Below are positions 17,901 through 27,742 of a DNA stretch of 64,000 nucleotides, piece by piece (position 1 is the first letter of the stretch; the number at the start of each line of letters is the position of its first letter). The DNA comes from Ureibacillus sinduriensis BLB-1 = JCM 15800 (GTDB taxonomy: Bacteria; Bacillota; Bacilli; Bacillales_A; Planococcaceae). A program made the translations under genes and the position numbers. The stretch covers positions 62,001 to 126,000 of the forward strand of contig NZ_JPVO01000045.1 in the NCBI RefSeq assembly GCF_000772955.1, given 5' to 3'. Below the pieces are notes generated by a model. The model ran no database searches. It was not told the DNA's origin and saw only the letters and a list, made by a program, of their open reading frames with translations.

Positions 17901-18898
17901 ATATTATATACATCTGCCTTGTATTGTGATAAATTATTTGGGTTAGTAAACCACTCGATTGTTTCCTTAAGACCCTTGCGGAAACCTTCTTTACCACCGT
18001 ACTGTGGACACCAACCTAACAAATCTTTTGCCTTTTTATTCTCTGCCCACAGACGCTCAACTTCGCTCTTTTTTGGTCGTAATCGTTGTTCATCAGTCAC
18101 AATCTGAAGTTTAACCCCCATTATATCTGCAATCATTTCTGCTGTTTCACCAATAGACACTTCATAATTTGAGCCAATATTAATCACTTCGCCTATTGAT
18201 TTTTCTGACTCCATTACTGATATAAAGCCATTTACAGTATCTTTTATAAAATTAAAATCTCTTGTTGGACTTATAGCTCCGAGCTTAATAGATTGATTAC
18301 CACTAGCAAGTTGACTAATTATCGTTGGTATAACTGCACGTGCTGATTGTCGAGGACCGTATGTATTAAATGGTCGTATGACAGAAACAGGTGTTGCAAA
18401 TGAACGATGGAAAGAAAGCGCCATTTGATCAGCTGCAATTTTTGATGCAGAATACGGTGATTGTCCCTGTAATGGGTGATTTTCATCTATCGGTACATAT
18501 AAAGCTGTCCCGTAAACTTCGCTAGTGGAAGTATGTACTACTTTCTCTACTTCTAGTTCATTTGCAGCTTGTACTATGTTTAGTGTTCCATTTATATTAG
18601 TATCTACATAAGTAGCTGGAGAGTGATAAGAATAGGGAATAGCAATTAAGGAAGCTAAATGTAGTACATGCGTACATCCTTTCATCGCTTTCTTTACACC
18701 ATAAGGGTCACGAATATCGCCTGAAAAGATCTCTAACGATGACTTAATTTCTTTGTCAGAATGGTCAAGCCAACCGTATGAATTAAACGAATTATAATAA
18801 ACAAAAGCCCGAACATCATATCCTTGTCTTACAAGTTCTTCTGTTAAATGGGAGCCAATGAAACCATCTGCCCCAGTTATTAATATTTTTTTACTCAA
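17897..18898 (-). CDS. legB: LegB-type NAD-dependent sugar-nucleotide 4,6-dehydratase
   Basis: An extended SDR of 333 residues that converts the NDP-N-acetyl-hexosamine to the 4-keto-6-deoxy sugar. Visible motifs are [23 protein letters not shown], the catalytic-type YSASK, and [19 protein letters not shown], the last characteristic of LegB. Start choice: no ATG is available. TTG at 18898 sits 5 bases after GAGGTGG and overlaps the previous stop (TTGAGTAA), so I prefer it to the TTG at 18922, which has no ribosome site. Confidence 0.86.
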   Translation of the reverse strand: MSKKILITGADGFIGSHLTEELVRQGYDVRAFVYYNSFNSYGWLDHSDKEIKSSLEIFSGDIRDPYGVKKAMKGCTHVLHLASLIAIPYSYHSPATYVDTNINGTLNIVQAANELEVEKVVHTSTSEVYGTALYVPIDENHPLQGQSPYSASKIAADQMALSFHRSFATPVSVIRPFNTYGPRQSARAVIPTIISQLASGNQSIKLGAISPTRDFNFIKDTVNGFISVMESEKSIGEVINIGSNYEVSIGETAEMIADIMGVKLQIVTDEQRLRPKKSEVERLWAENKKAKDLLGWCPQYGGKEGFRKGLKETIEWFTNPNNLSQYKADVYNI

Positions 18899-19811
18899 AT
18901 TTTCCACCTCGATAACTGTCAAAAAACTTCTTAGGGTCCCCCAATAAATCTAATCTTTCTTTAATAGTTTCATTATCCCAATCCCACCATTTAACTTTCA
19001 ATAAGATTTCTATTTCTTCATCCCTAAATCTTTTTCTTAAAGGTCTCGCAGGAACCCCGACAACTACAGTGTATGGGGCAACATTTTTAGTAACAATAGC
19101 TCCAGCACCAATCACTGCTCCATCCCCAATCTTTACATTGGGAAGAATAACAGCATTTGCTCCTATCCACACATCATTTCCAATTATTACTGAACCATTA
19201 TTCTCGGATGGTGTTTCCATCAACCGATTATTAGAAATTCCTGATATATTTTCGACACCAACCATGTCGTTGGTAGCCATATAGAGAATTGGATGAGTTG
19301 TTATTAGATCTAAAGGATGATTTCCGTCTCCAATTCTTGCCGAACCATTAATAGAACAAAAAGAACCTATTGATTTCAAAACATTACTTCTATGACAATG
19401 TGATTCATACCCATACGTAAATTTTCCGATTTCTTTACCATTAACGATACTTTTTTTTGTATAGTCTCTTACTGGTTCATTAAATTTCAAAGTATCAATA
19501 AAATCTACATTCGGTTTATATCCCATAAGTTGTAACTGTACAGAAATTTCATCATAAGAATCACTCGCTACCAAGATAAAAGGCTTGACTTGGCAATCAT
19601 CTAAATAGGTAGGTTTATAAACCGGCAACTTATAGAAGGTATCCTTTTTGGGATAATTATCAAGGAAACAAATTACTTTGTGAAAAAAGTTCCCTAAAAT
19701 ATTGACCGTTCTATGTGCTCCATTTCCAGTGCCAAATACAATAAACTGTCTATCGATATTTTCTTCTATATAATTGTATATTTTCTCTATTAACCGGTTG
19801 CTATTTTTCAT
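18891..19811 (-). CDS. Hexapeptide-repeat acetyltransferase with N-terminal Rossmann-like domain
   Basis: About 306 residues. The first ~110 form a Rossmann-like module ([31 protein letters not shown]). The second half is a xenobiotic/Vat-type left-handed beta-helix acetyltransferase: [46 protein letters not shown], then the end helix with VKWWDWDNE. It probably acetylates a sugar hydroxyl or amine in the island. ATG at 19811 was chosen because GGAG lies 6 bases before it; the ATG at 19823 overlaps that ribosome site. Confidence 0.76.
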   Translation of the reverse strand: MKNSNRLIEKIYNYIEENIDRQFIVFGTGNGAHRTVNILGNFFHKVICFLDNYPKKDTFYKLPVYKPTYLDDCQVKPFILVASDSYDEISVQLQLMGYKPNVDFIDTLKFNEPVRDYTKKSIVNGKEIGKFTYGYESHCHRSNVLKSIGSFCSINGSARIGDGNHPLDLITTHPILYMATNDMVGVENISGISNNRLMETPSENNGSVIIGNDVWIGANAVILPNVKIGDGAVIGAGAIVTKNVAPYTVVVGVPARPLRKRFRDEEIEILLKVKWWDWDNETIKERLDLLGDPKKFFDSYRGGKFE

Positions 19812-19840
19812 TTTTTTCTCCATTGTAGATAAGTTAAAAA

Positions 19841-20806
<966 letters not shown>

Positions 20807-20838
20807 TCAAAGTATCTCCAATCTATTTCATTACCATT

Positions 20839-20869
20839 ATTATATCTAATTTATATGTTTATTATCGGC
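20839..20869 (-). promoter_or_regulatory. Candidate promoter elements before pseB
   Basis: On the minus strand GCCGATAA (20869-20862) resembles a sigma-D -10 element, and TATAAT (20844-20839) is a perfect sigma-A -10. Neither has a convincing -35 (no TAAA 14-15 bases before the first, no TTGACA-like box 17 bases before the second). A promoter is expected here because a terminator lies just upstream. Confidence 0.35.
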
Positions 20870-20891
20870 ACGTTTCGACAAAAATAAATAA

Positions 20892-20913
20892 AAACCTATG
20901 CAATCATAGGCTT
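20892..20913 (-). terminator. Rho-independent terminator of the maf operon
   Basis: Nine-pair stem AAGCCTATG/CATAGGTTT with loop ATTG, read on the minus strand, directly after the stop of the second maf gene and followed by a T-rich run. It separates maf transcription from pseB. Confidence 0.75.
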
Positions 20914-22089
20914 TTATTTAGATAATAATTTATGGAATTGTTGTTCATTTATGTATGGAGTTCTGTTTATTTTTGCTCCATATAACGCGGTATTGTAAAC
21001 TTTCATTTTCGTTTGTTCCATTCTCTGATTAAACCATCTTAGGTAAGTCATTAAATTTGTTGATGACTTGACAGGAATCTTGCTATTGGAGATTACTGTT
21101 TTGTAGTTGTCCTTTGATTTAATGGTTCTACCAGAAGTGGATTGTTGGGCATGTGTAGCATTATCCTTGAAGGCTAGATCTTGACCAAACAATATTAGAT
21201 TTTCATAGCCCAAATATTCTATCAAGCTGAATGCAATTGTGGCTACAGATCCACCTGTTTCAAGATGCGGGAAGTTTATATTGTCCGCAAAAGTTTCTGC
21301 TTCTTTATAACCTTTTTGAAATAGTATATGTCGCTTCCCCTTATGAAGAGTGACTGTATCATGATTGGCCGTACTTAAATAGAATAATGTTCCATTATAA
21401 TCCACATTTTCTAATTGCCTTTTTATATTGTGCTTCGGATCTGATATGATTACAGCATACGGATTTATATTGTGTTCAAGTACCATCTTCAATGCCGACC
21501 CAACTACAAAAATATCTATATCTTCTCTTGCCTCTTTTATCAAATGGATTGTCTCATTAAGAGAAGGACCAGAAGATACTAAGAATGCTGTTTTGTTAGG
21601 AGATTTTGGATAAGGATTAGAATCTCCTAATTTCACATTTTCCAATAAATTATATTCCATCATTTCTTTTGATCTTTTATAGGAAACTTGATTGATTTTT
21701 ATATCCTCTAAAAATGGGTATAGTGGATTCTCTTCCCCAATTGCCTTGATCCAAACATTAGGTATCATTACTTGTGTATTTTCACTAAAATTAACATCTT
21801 CCAAACTGGATACAATTCTGACTTTGTCATAATTACAGTGCATAAACTGTTTTTCAATTTCTTCAAAATAATAGACATATATATCTTTACCGTGTGCCAA
21901 GTCTACTAATTTCTCGAGGTGATATCCTAAACCAAGTCCAATTAAAAGATAGTTTTCCGCACTGGAATCTATTTCACTTTCAATCCATCTCCAGGCTTCC
22001 TCTCTAGGTCGATACTTGCTATATATTGATATCCCATTTAAGGTTAAGGACTTTTCTCCATTGCGAGCCGTTACAATTTCCCAATTCAC
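20914..22089 (-). CDS. Maf-type flagellin glycosyltransferase (short form)
   Basis: A 391-residue motility-associated-factor protein (6-hydroxymethylpterin diphosphokinase MptE-like fold, DUF115). Family signatures are LIGLGLGYHLEKL, LVSSGPSLNETIHLI, SDPKHNI, ETGGSVATIAFSLIEYLG and LFGQDLAFKDNATHA. Maf proteins transfer pseudaminic or legionaminic acid from the CMP-sugar to serine or threonine of flagellin in the cytoplasm. It lacks the long C-terminal extension of the other copy. The GTG start overlaps the upstream stop by one base (TAGTG), and the ribosome site is weak. Confidence 0.85.
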   Translation of the reverse strand: MNWEIVTARNGEKSLTLNGISIYSKYRPREEAWRWIESEIDSSAENYLLIGLGLGYHLEKLVDLAHGKDIYVYYFEEIEKQFMHCNYDKVRIVSSLEDVNFSENTQVMIPNVWIKAIGEENPLYPFLEDIKINQVSYKRSKEMMEYNLLENVKLGDSNPYPKSPNKTAFLVSSGPSLNETIHLIKEAREDIDIFVVGSALKMVLEHNINPYAVIISDPKHNIKRQLENVDYNGTLFYLSTANHDTVTLHKGKRHILFQKGYKEAETFADNINFPHLETGGSVATIAFSLIEYLGYENLILFGQDLAFKDNATHAQQSTSGRTIKSKDNYKTVISNSKIPVKSSTNLMTYLRWFNQRMEQTKMKVYNTALYGAKINRTPYINEQQFHKLLSK

Positions 22090-22436
22090 TAATTTTCAAT
22101 ACCTTCTACTTTGGTTACTTGCTCAAAAAAAGGAGCAATTTCATATTCAAACATATCTGCCACAATCACATAGTCCATTACTTCCAGTCCATTATTGATT
22201 TCTTGTAAAAATTCATTGATTGCTTGGACTTCTAAAATTACATTTACATTATTTTCATTTAGCAATTCACTTGCATGAATAAGCCATCCCATACCTTCAG
22301 AAAACTGAAGAATCATCCTCATTGACTCATCAATCTCATCTTTTCGTAGGTGCTCTGCAATTTGTAAGCATCCTGGAGAAATTTTCTCAATATAATTATT
22401 GTAACTTTCGATTACTTCCATTATAGTGTTGTTCAT
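22089..22436 (-). CDS. Small helical protein of unknown function between two maf genes
   Basis: 115 residues, acidic and mostly helical by appearance, with no signal peptide, membrane segment, cysteine pair or recognised motif. It overlaps the long maf gene by 4 bases at its start and the short one by 1 base at its stop, so it is translated within the same unit. A role as a partner or regulator of flagellin glycosylation or export is possible but unproven. Confidence 0.75.
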   Translation of the reverse strand: MNNTIMEVIESYNNYIEKISPGCLQIAEHLRKDEIDESMRMILQFSEGMGWLIHASELLNENNVNVILEVQAINEFLQEINNGLEVMDYVIVADMFEYEIAPFFEQVTKVEGIEN

Positions 22437-24130
22437 AATTGCTCCTCACTTTGTTTATGGTTTAATAAAATCTCTTCTGTACAGTTTTTAGTAAATTGAA
22501 CTGCTTCCATAAGTTTTTTATATAATGTTTTCGTTTGTTCTTTTACACGTTGATAGGATTCTTCCGGTGTTTCATTTACTTTCGGAAGAAACTCATTCAT
22601 GACCTTAAGTGTAACTGGAGCAGTAACTGATTCAATTGGCAAGATTTTAAATAGATCATTTGTTTTCTGATCAACTAATTCGAGTTTTTTTAGGACATTT
22701 TGTTCAAAATTACTATTCGAACGATTTTTCAGTAAAATACTTAGGCCATTCGTTAAATTATAAATCAGCTTATTATACAAATCGATATCCCGTTTTAAAA
22801 GTTTATCGACATCAAATTGCAATGTACAGTTATCATTGTGATTTATAATCGTAACTTTCTCTCCTTTTACATACTTGTCACAAAAGTCAACAAATGCTAA
22901 ATCCTCAAACCCCTCTAATTTAATTCCACCTTCCGTGCAATTATAAAATGGTGTTTTTGGCGGTTTCATCTTTATCAATTGTTCGAAATCTAATTTCATT
23001 GAATAGAAAGGAGGACTTGTATATACTAAGTTGTTATTGTAGCCCTCAGTTTGGAAAGCCTCATGTTTCTTTATAAATTCTTCATCAATTTGTCGGGCAT
23101 TTTTATTATTTGCGGCATGTGTTAAATTATCTGTATAAGCTAAATCTTGCCCAATCATTGCAATTGGGCCGGATGAGATATACTGCGCGATTGAAAATGA
23201 AATATGCGCTACGGTTCCTCCCCCCTCTAATAGGGGAAGTTCTACTTTCACTTGTTCTTTAAGATATCTAGAAAAACTAAATAATCCGTTTATATCTACA
23301 CAGTACCCTTTTTGTAAAAATGCTTCTCTCACACCTGGGTGATTTTGCATTGTGTAAATGATTTTCGAGTTTTCTAATTTTAGATCTTTGAAATGTTTAT
23401 AGTTTGGTTCCCCACCATCGATTGAAACAACATAATCAGGTTCAATGCCAAAGGCTAATAAAGAGTTGACCGTCGATCCGGCAGCGATTAATAAGATATT
23501 GTCCCGTATTTTTTTTAATTGCGGCAGTTGTTTACTTAAAGATGGCCCGCCAGAAGCAATTACTACAGGGCAACTATAGGCATTTTCTAATTCCCCTAAG
23601 CTAAAGTCCTTAGATAAATGATACAAATTTTCCACAAAGTTCACTTGCCATTTATTTGCATAACGCAATAATGTATAGTCATTCGTTCGATTTTGGTATT
23701 GTATGCCTTTTATTTTCAATAATAATTCCCTATACATTTCAGGGAATAACTTATCATAATTGGACGAACAAATAATATTAAAAGTAGTTCTAGTATCGGC
23801 AGCTAAATGCCTAACGATAAACTCCAAATTTTCAATTACATTTTCATTAAAAATATTGAGTTGTTTATGTTCTTCTCTAATAGTTAATTCAGACAATGGA
23901 TCAATGATAAGTAGTACTTCATTGAAATGCATTTGATCTTTCAATGCATCTATTAAATATCCATAGCCATAACCGAAAACAATATGGGTATGATGAGGAA
24001 TATACTGCTTTTCTGCAATTTGTTTTGCCTCACGTCTTGGATCATACTTACTATGTACAAAATAATTATTAATTTTTAATGTTAAATCTCCGCTTTTTGC
24101 TTCTAGATATTGAATATCAAAATTATTCAT
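22433..24130 (-). CDS. Maf-type flagellin glycosyltransferase (long form)
   Basis: A 565-residue Maf protein. It has HIVFGYGYGYLIDAL in the N-terminal domain, VIASGGPSLSKQLPQLKKI at the start of the DUF115 core, SIDGGEPNYKHF, EGGGTVAHISFSIAQYI and IGQDLAYTDNLTHAANN, then a C-terminal helical region of about 170 residues. It transfers nonulosonic acid to flagellin. It is the first gene after the hag terminator and is preceded by a sigma-D-like promoter, so it should be made together with flagellin. Two Maf copies may serve different acceptors (Hag and the protease-flagellin) or different donor sugars; this is inference. Confidence 0.88.
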   Translation of the reverse strand: MNNFDIQYLEAKSGDLTLKINNYFVHSKYDPRREAKQIAEKQYIPHHTHIVFGYGYGYLIDALKDQMHFNEVLLIIDPLSELTIREEHKQLNIFNENVIENLEFIVRHLAADTRTTFNIICSSNYDKLFPEMYRELLLKIKGIQYQNRTNDYTLLRYANKWQVNFVENLYHLSKDFSLGELENAYSCPVVIASGGPSLSKQLPQLKKIRDNILLIAAGSTVNSLLAFGIEPDYVVSIDGGEPNYKHFKDLKLENSKIIYTMQNHPGVREAFLQKGYCVDINGLFSFSRYLKEQVKVELPLLEGGGTVAHISFSIAQYISSGPIAMIGQDLAYTDNLTHAANNKNARQIDEEFIKKHEAFQTEGYNNNLVYTSPPFYSMKLDFEQLIKMKPPKTPFYNCTEGGIKLEGFEDLAFVDFCDKYVKGEKVTIINHNDNCTLQFDVDKLLKRDIDLYNKLIYNLTNGLSILLKNRSNSNFEQNVLKKLELVDQKTNDLFKILPIESVTAPVTLKVMNEFLPKVNETPEESYQRVKEQTKTLYKKLMEAVQFTKNCTEEILLNHKQSEEQL

Positions 24131-24149
24131 AACTACACCTCTATAATAT

Positions 24150-24175
24150 ATATCGGTGTTATCAAGAAAATTTCA
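24150..24175 (-). promoter_or_regulatory. Sigma-D-like promoter of the maf genes
   Basis: On the minus strand TGAA (24175-24172), 14 bases, then ACCGATAT (24157-24150). This is 3 of 4 and 7 of 8 matches to the Bacillus sigma-D consensus TAAA and GCCGATAT, at the same spacing as the hag promoter. It lies about 20 bases before the start of the long maf gene. Confidence 0.65.
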
Positions 24176-24192
24176 ATCGATAAACAAAAAGA

Positions 24193-24219
24193 AACTCTAG
24201 CCAAATGTTGGCTAGAGTT
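24193..24219 (-). terminator. Rho-independent terminator of hag
   Basis: A perfect 12-pair stem (AACTCTAGCCAA with its complement) with a 3-base loop, 17 bases after the hag stop and followed on the minus strand by TCTTTTTGTTT. Confidence 0.9.
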
Positions 24220-24235
24220 AAAGGTTATTTACGAA

Positions 24236-25156
24236 TTATCCTAGTAATTGTAGTACACCTTGTGGTTGTTGGTTAGCTTGAGCTAACATAGATTGAGCAG
24301 CTTGCATTAAGATGTTGTTCTTAGTGAAGCCCATCATCTCTTTCGCCATATCTGTATCGCGGATACGAGATTCAGCAGCTGTTAAGTTCTCAGAAGTTGT
24401 ACCTAAGTTATTGATAGTGTGCTCTAAACGGTTTTGCATAGCACCAAGTGATGCACGAGTTTCAGATACACGGTTGATTGCAGCATCAATAACTTTGATT
24501 GCATTGTTAGCACCAGATTGAGTGCTGATGTTGATTCCTGTTGTACCGATTTCAGATCCATCTGCTAATGCTGCAGTTGCACCAGTACTTACACTTACAC
24601 CAAGAGCTGAAGCACCCATATTACCGATACTTAAGTTAATTGATTGTGAAGAGTTTGCACCGATGTGGAATACTTTACCACCTTTAGCAGTAGCATCTGC
24701 AATATCAAAGGCTGAACCTTGTTGAACTTTACCACCAAATGAACCATTTAGTAATTTTTGAGTGTTGAACTCAGTGTCAGTAGAAATACGAGTGATTTCA
24801 TCTGATAAAGATTTGATTTCTAATTGTAAAGCATCACGGTCAGCTGATACGTTTGTATCGTTTGAAGATTGTACCGCTAATTCACGCATACGTTGTAGGA
24901 TAGCGTGAGTTTCGTTAAGTGCACCTTCAGCTGTTTGGATTAAAGAAATTGAATCTTGAGCATTTTTTGTAGCCATGTCAAGACCACGGATTTGTCCGCG
25001 CATTTTTTCAGAGATTGCTAAACCAGCAGCGTCATCTCCAGCACGGTTGATTTTGTAACCTGAAGATAATTTCTCAAGGTTTTTAGAAGCTTGAGCGTTG
25101 TTAGCTGCTAAGTTACGGTGAGTGTTTAAAGCAGCAATATTGTGTTGAATTCTCAT
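24236..25156 (-). CDS. hag: Flagellin
   Basis: A 306-residue filament protein. The N-terminal D0/D1 region [20 protein letters not shown] and the C-terminal [19 protein letters not shown] are the conserved flagellin ends. The middle (about residues 140-220) is short and rich in alanine, glycine, serine and threonine and should form the exposed part that Maf proteins glycosylate. The ribosome site AAGGAGG is optimal. Upstream are a sigma-D-like promoter and a CsrA-type hairpin. Downstream are a strong terminator and the maf genes, in place of the flaG-fliD-fliS-fliT genes that follow hag in B. subtilis. Confidence 0.97.
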   Translation of the reverse strand: MRIQHNIAALNTHRNLAANNAQASKNLEKLSSGYKINRAGDDAAGLAISEKMRGQIRGLDMATKNAQDSISLIQTAEGALNETHAILQRMRELAVQSSNDTNVSADRDALQLEIKSLSDEITRISTDTEFNTQKLLNGSFGGKVQQGSAFDIADATAKGGKVFHIGANSSQSINLSIGNMGASALGVSVSTGATAALADGSEIGTTGINISTQSGANNAIKVIDAAINRVSETRASLGAMQNRLEHTINNLGTTSENLTAAESRIRDTDMAKEMMGFTKNNILMQAAQSMLAQANQQPQGVLQLLG

Positions 25157-25189
25157 TTGGAATTCCTCCTTGAATTTTTGTTTTTATGA

Positions 25190-25205
25190 CCCACATCCTT
25201 GTGGG
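25190..25205 (-). promoter_or_regulatory. CsrA-type hairpin in the hag leader
   Basis: In the transcript the stem CCCACA/TGTGGG presents the loop AGGA, about 20 bases before the ribosome site AAGGAGG, which also contains GGA. In B. subtilis CsrA represses hag translation through one site in an upstream hairpin and a second at the ribosome site. The same arrangement is visible here. Confidence 0.75.
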
Positions 25206-25246
25206 AAAGCTCGGCTTAGGATGATTTCCTCTGCCTTACACTAATA

Positions 25247-25272
25247 ATATCGACTCTATCAAAATTAGTTTA
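25247..25272 (-). promoter_or_regulatory. Sigma-D promoter of hag
   Basis: On the minus strand TAAA (25272-25269), 14 bases, then GTCGATAT (25254-25247), 7 of 8 to the GCCGATAT consensus. It gives a leader of roughly 85 bases before hag. Confidence 0.85.
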
Positions 25273-25306
25273 ATAGCTTTTTTAAAAAAAATAAAAAATT
25301 TCTTAA

Positions 25307-26884
25307 TTAACCTAATAACTGCACAACACCTTGTGGCTGTTGGTTTGCTTGCGCCAACATGGACTGTGCCGCTTGCATGAGGATGTTTTGTTTTGTGAAA
25401 TTCATCATCTCGGATGCCATATCTGTATCACGGATACGAGATTCCGAGGCTTTCAAATTTTCGGATGTCGCACCAAGGCTATTAATAGTATGTTCCAAAC
25501 GGTTTTGATAAGCACCTAGATTTGCGCGTTGTTTAGAGACCGTATCTATCGCTCGATCGTAGGTACTAATATTTCCACTTCCGCCTTCAGAGACATTTAC
25601 CGAACCTACTCCTAAAGCTCCTGAAGAGATATAGGGCAAATCTATCTCCATATTTTGTTCTTCATTCGCTCCAATATGGATTTTCAAGGAACCTGCGCTG
25701 CTTTGGTCAAATTTGTAATCGAACTTTAAATTTGTAGAAGTACTGATCTCTTCACTGCCAGGGAAATAACTCTCAAAGTCATTCAATAAACTAGTTGTAA
25801 CACCTGATAAGTTTGATAAAAAGTTGGCACCATTCGTTTTGAAATCTGTTTCAAAAGCTGTTCGATTTATTCCAAGATTATCTGTGAGTGCTTGGTCAAA
25901 TGAATTCGTTTCTAAATCATCGAGAAAGGCTTGCATTGTACTACCGTTATCTTCCAATTTACTATTTAGATACATTGTCGCTGCATAACTTGAAGCATAG
26001 TAAGCTTGAGAAAGGTCATTACCACCTGCCATACTCGCATTGACAACATTATTCACACCAAATTGAGCAATACTCGAATTAAGTCGGTCCATTGAACCTG
26101 GTACAAATTCCGCTATCCCTTCTGCAAACCAGCCTGGAGATTTTATTACAGTACCGTTGTTAAACATGGCAGCATGGACCATTTCATGAACCATTGTTTG
26201 TTTTTGGTAGGATTCGGAAGATGTCGCGAAATCATTATCATCGATCGTCAATGTCAACGGGCTGGATGTATCGGATGTACCACTCACTTTTGCCATATAG
26301 CCTACACCTTGTCCATCGCTCATGAAAACAACCTTTACTTCTTGAACCCCACTAGAGTCAAATACAGATGGAAGTCCATCCATTACTGCCTTCTCTGCTG
26401 CTTCCAGCCAGCCGGTCTTCAACTTTTCAAGAAACTCGTCGCGATCAAAACCTTCAGCTACAACTCCGACACCTTGCAATATTTTTCTCGTATTAAATTC
26501 AGTATCTGAACCGATCCGATCTATTTCTGCATTGATTGCCTCTATTTCTAGTTGAATCGCGTTGCGTTCTTCCTCAACATTCGTATCATTTGCAGCTTGT
26601 ACCGCTAATTCCCGACCTCGCTGCAGAAGTGAATGCACCTCATTCATGGCGCCTTCAGCTGTTTGAATAAGTGAAATCCCATCTTGAGCATTTTTGCTTG
26701 CCATGTCCAGACCTCGAATTTGCCCCCGCATCTTTTCGGAAATCGCTAAGCCCGCTGCATCATCTCCAGCACGATTAATTTTATAACCGGATGATAATTT
26801 CTCGAGCGCTTTCGATGCCTTTGAATTGTTGGAGGATAAATTCCGGTGTGTATTTAAGGCGGAAATATTATGTTAAATTCTCAT
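25307..26884 (-). pseudogene. Flagellinolysin (flagellin with inserted zinc-metalloprotease domain), stop codon at codon 4
   Basis: The reading frame from ATG 26884 to 25307 encodes 525 residues, but codon 4 is TAA (26875-26873). The sequence reads [19 protein letters not shown] where Hag has [16 protein letters not shown], a single CAA-to-TAA change. Beyond it the frame is intact to the C-terminal QPQGVVQLLG. The flagellin middle is replaced by a ~250-residue domain with the gluzincin motif HEMVH (codons 233-237) and the downstream acidic segment WFAEGIAEF, the pattern of flagellinolysins, which form proteolytic filaments. Promoter, GGAGA ribosome site and CsrA-like hairpin are all preserved. 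The next ATG (26731) has no ribosome site and would lack the N-terminal helix. It may be a recent pseudogene, a sequencing error, or rely on readthrough; an ATT at codon 7 is a remote start option. Confidence 0.85.
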
Positions 26885-26917
26885 AGTAAGTCTCCTTCCG
26901 TGGGATTGATTTTGCTG

Positions 26918-26933
26918 ATTACATCCATGTAAT
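26918..26933 (-). promoter_or_regulatory. CsrA-type hairpin in the flagellinolysin leader
   Basis: Stem ATTACA/TGTAAT with loop TGGA on the minus strand, about 35 bases before the start codon. Geometry matches the hag leader hairpin (six pairs, four-base loop ending GGA), although the stem sequence differs, so the structure has been kept. Confidence 0.6.
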
Positions 26934-26963
26934 TTAATGAGGAAACTCTATTCCTCTAAAATA

Positions 26964-26990
26964 GTATCGTATTTTTCCATTATTTTTTTA
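26964..26990 (-). promoter_or_regulatory. Possible sigma-D promoter of flagellinolysin
   Basis: On the minus strand TAAA (26990-26987), 15 bases, then TACGATAC (26971-26964), 5 of 8 to GCCGATAT. Weaker than the hag promoter. Confidence 0.45.
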
Positions 26991-27036
26991 GGTCTGATTT
27001 CCTGGTATCCTAAATATCTTGCTATAAAACTAGAAA

Positions 27037-27063
27037 ATCCACTCAGCCTAAAGCCAAGCGGAT
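27037..27063 (-). terminator. Terminator after csrA
   Basis: An 11-pair stem with three wobble pairs (ATCCGCTTGGC with GCTGAGTGGAT) and a TTTAG loop, followed by TTTTC, 4 bases after the csrA stop on the minus strand. Confidence 0.7.
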
Positions 27064-27067
27064 GATT

Positions 27068-27286
27068 TTATTTCTTTTTCAACTGATTTAACAAATTGGT
27101 ATTCATGTTTAACGCTTCTTTGTTTTGCTCTTGAATTGCTTCAAAAACTTCCGAACGGTGTACTTTTACAGTTTTCGGGGCGACAATCCCTAATTTTACT
27201 TGATCGCCCTCGACTGATAAGATTTTCACTTCGATATGATCGCCAATCATGATGGATTCGTTCTTTTTTCTTGAAAGGACAAGCAT
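27068..27286 (-). CDS. csrA: Carbon storage/translation regulator CsrA
   Basis: A 72-residue RNA-binding dimer that blocks translation of flagellin mRNA at GGA motifs. It starts [16 protein letters not shown] and has the family core [21 protein letters not shown] and [10 protein letters not shown]. It overlaps fliW by one base (TAATG). FliW antagonises CsrA and is in turn bound by flagellin, so the three adjacent genes form the known Hag-FliW-CsrA feedback loop. The targets are visible as hairpins in both flagellin leaders. Confidence 0.96.
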   Translation of the reverse strand: MLVLSRKKNESIMIGDHIEVKILSVEGDQVKLGIVAPKTVKVHRSEVFEAIQEQNKEALNMNTNLLNQLKKK

Positions 27287-27729
27287 TATTTCGCACTTCC
27301 TTCCAAGGAGCCGATTGGAAATCTGAGCGGGTAGGCAGCGTTATCTTGGAGAACAACCTGTTTTCCTAGTTTTTTGTTTTTATTAATTAGGACAGGTGCC
27401 AGCAAGTTTAACGTTGACTCAGGGAAAGTTTCTTTCAAAGTCACGATTGAGTACGCGATAACATCTTCTTCACTCTCTATTTTCAAATCTTCTTTGTCTT
27501 CATCACTAATATCGAAAACATAATCCTTTTTAAATAGAAATGGGTAAGCTACGACAAAACCGACTTGTGCTTCGTCGATTGATTGGAGGACCGCTAGTGG
27601 AAGATCCGCATCCAACGAAAGCAAGACAAACTTTTTTAATTCCGGAAACCCTGGAAGTCCATATTCAAAGGTAAGCATTTCATCTTCTTTTATCTCGACT
27701 TGTCCTAAAAATTTCGTTTCAATATTCAT
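27286..27729 (-). CDS. fliW: Flagellar assembly factor FliW
   Basis: 147 residues, matching Fli[19 protein letters not shown] near the N-terminus and the C-terminal [12 protein letters not shown]. It binds CsrA and relieves repression of hag until flagellin accumulates and titrates FliW away. It lies in the order yviE-fliW-csrA-hag as in B. subtilis. Confidence 0.95.
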   Translation of the reverse strand: MNIETKFLGQVEIKEDEMLTFEYGLPGFPELKKFVLLSLDADLPLAVLQSIDEAQVGFVVAYPFLFKKDYVFDISDEDKEDLKIESEEDVIAYSIVTLKETFPESTLNLLAPVLINKNKKLGKQVVLQDNAAYPLRFPIGSLEGSAK

Positions 27730-27742
27730 CTATAGAACTCCT

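Noticed and set aside
22089-22436. Identification of the small protein as FlaG or FliS.
   Set aside because: Length is near FliS, but I see none of the conserved FliS or FlaG signatures, so it stays unassigned.
25307-26731. A shortened flagellinolysin starting at ATG 26731.
   Set aside because: There is no ribosome site before that ATG, and the frame upstream encodes the conserved flagellin N-terminus back to ATG 26884, broken only by one TAA.
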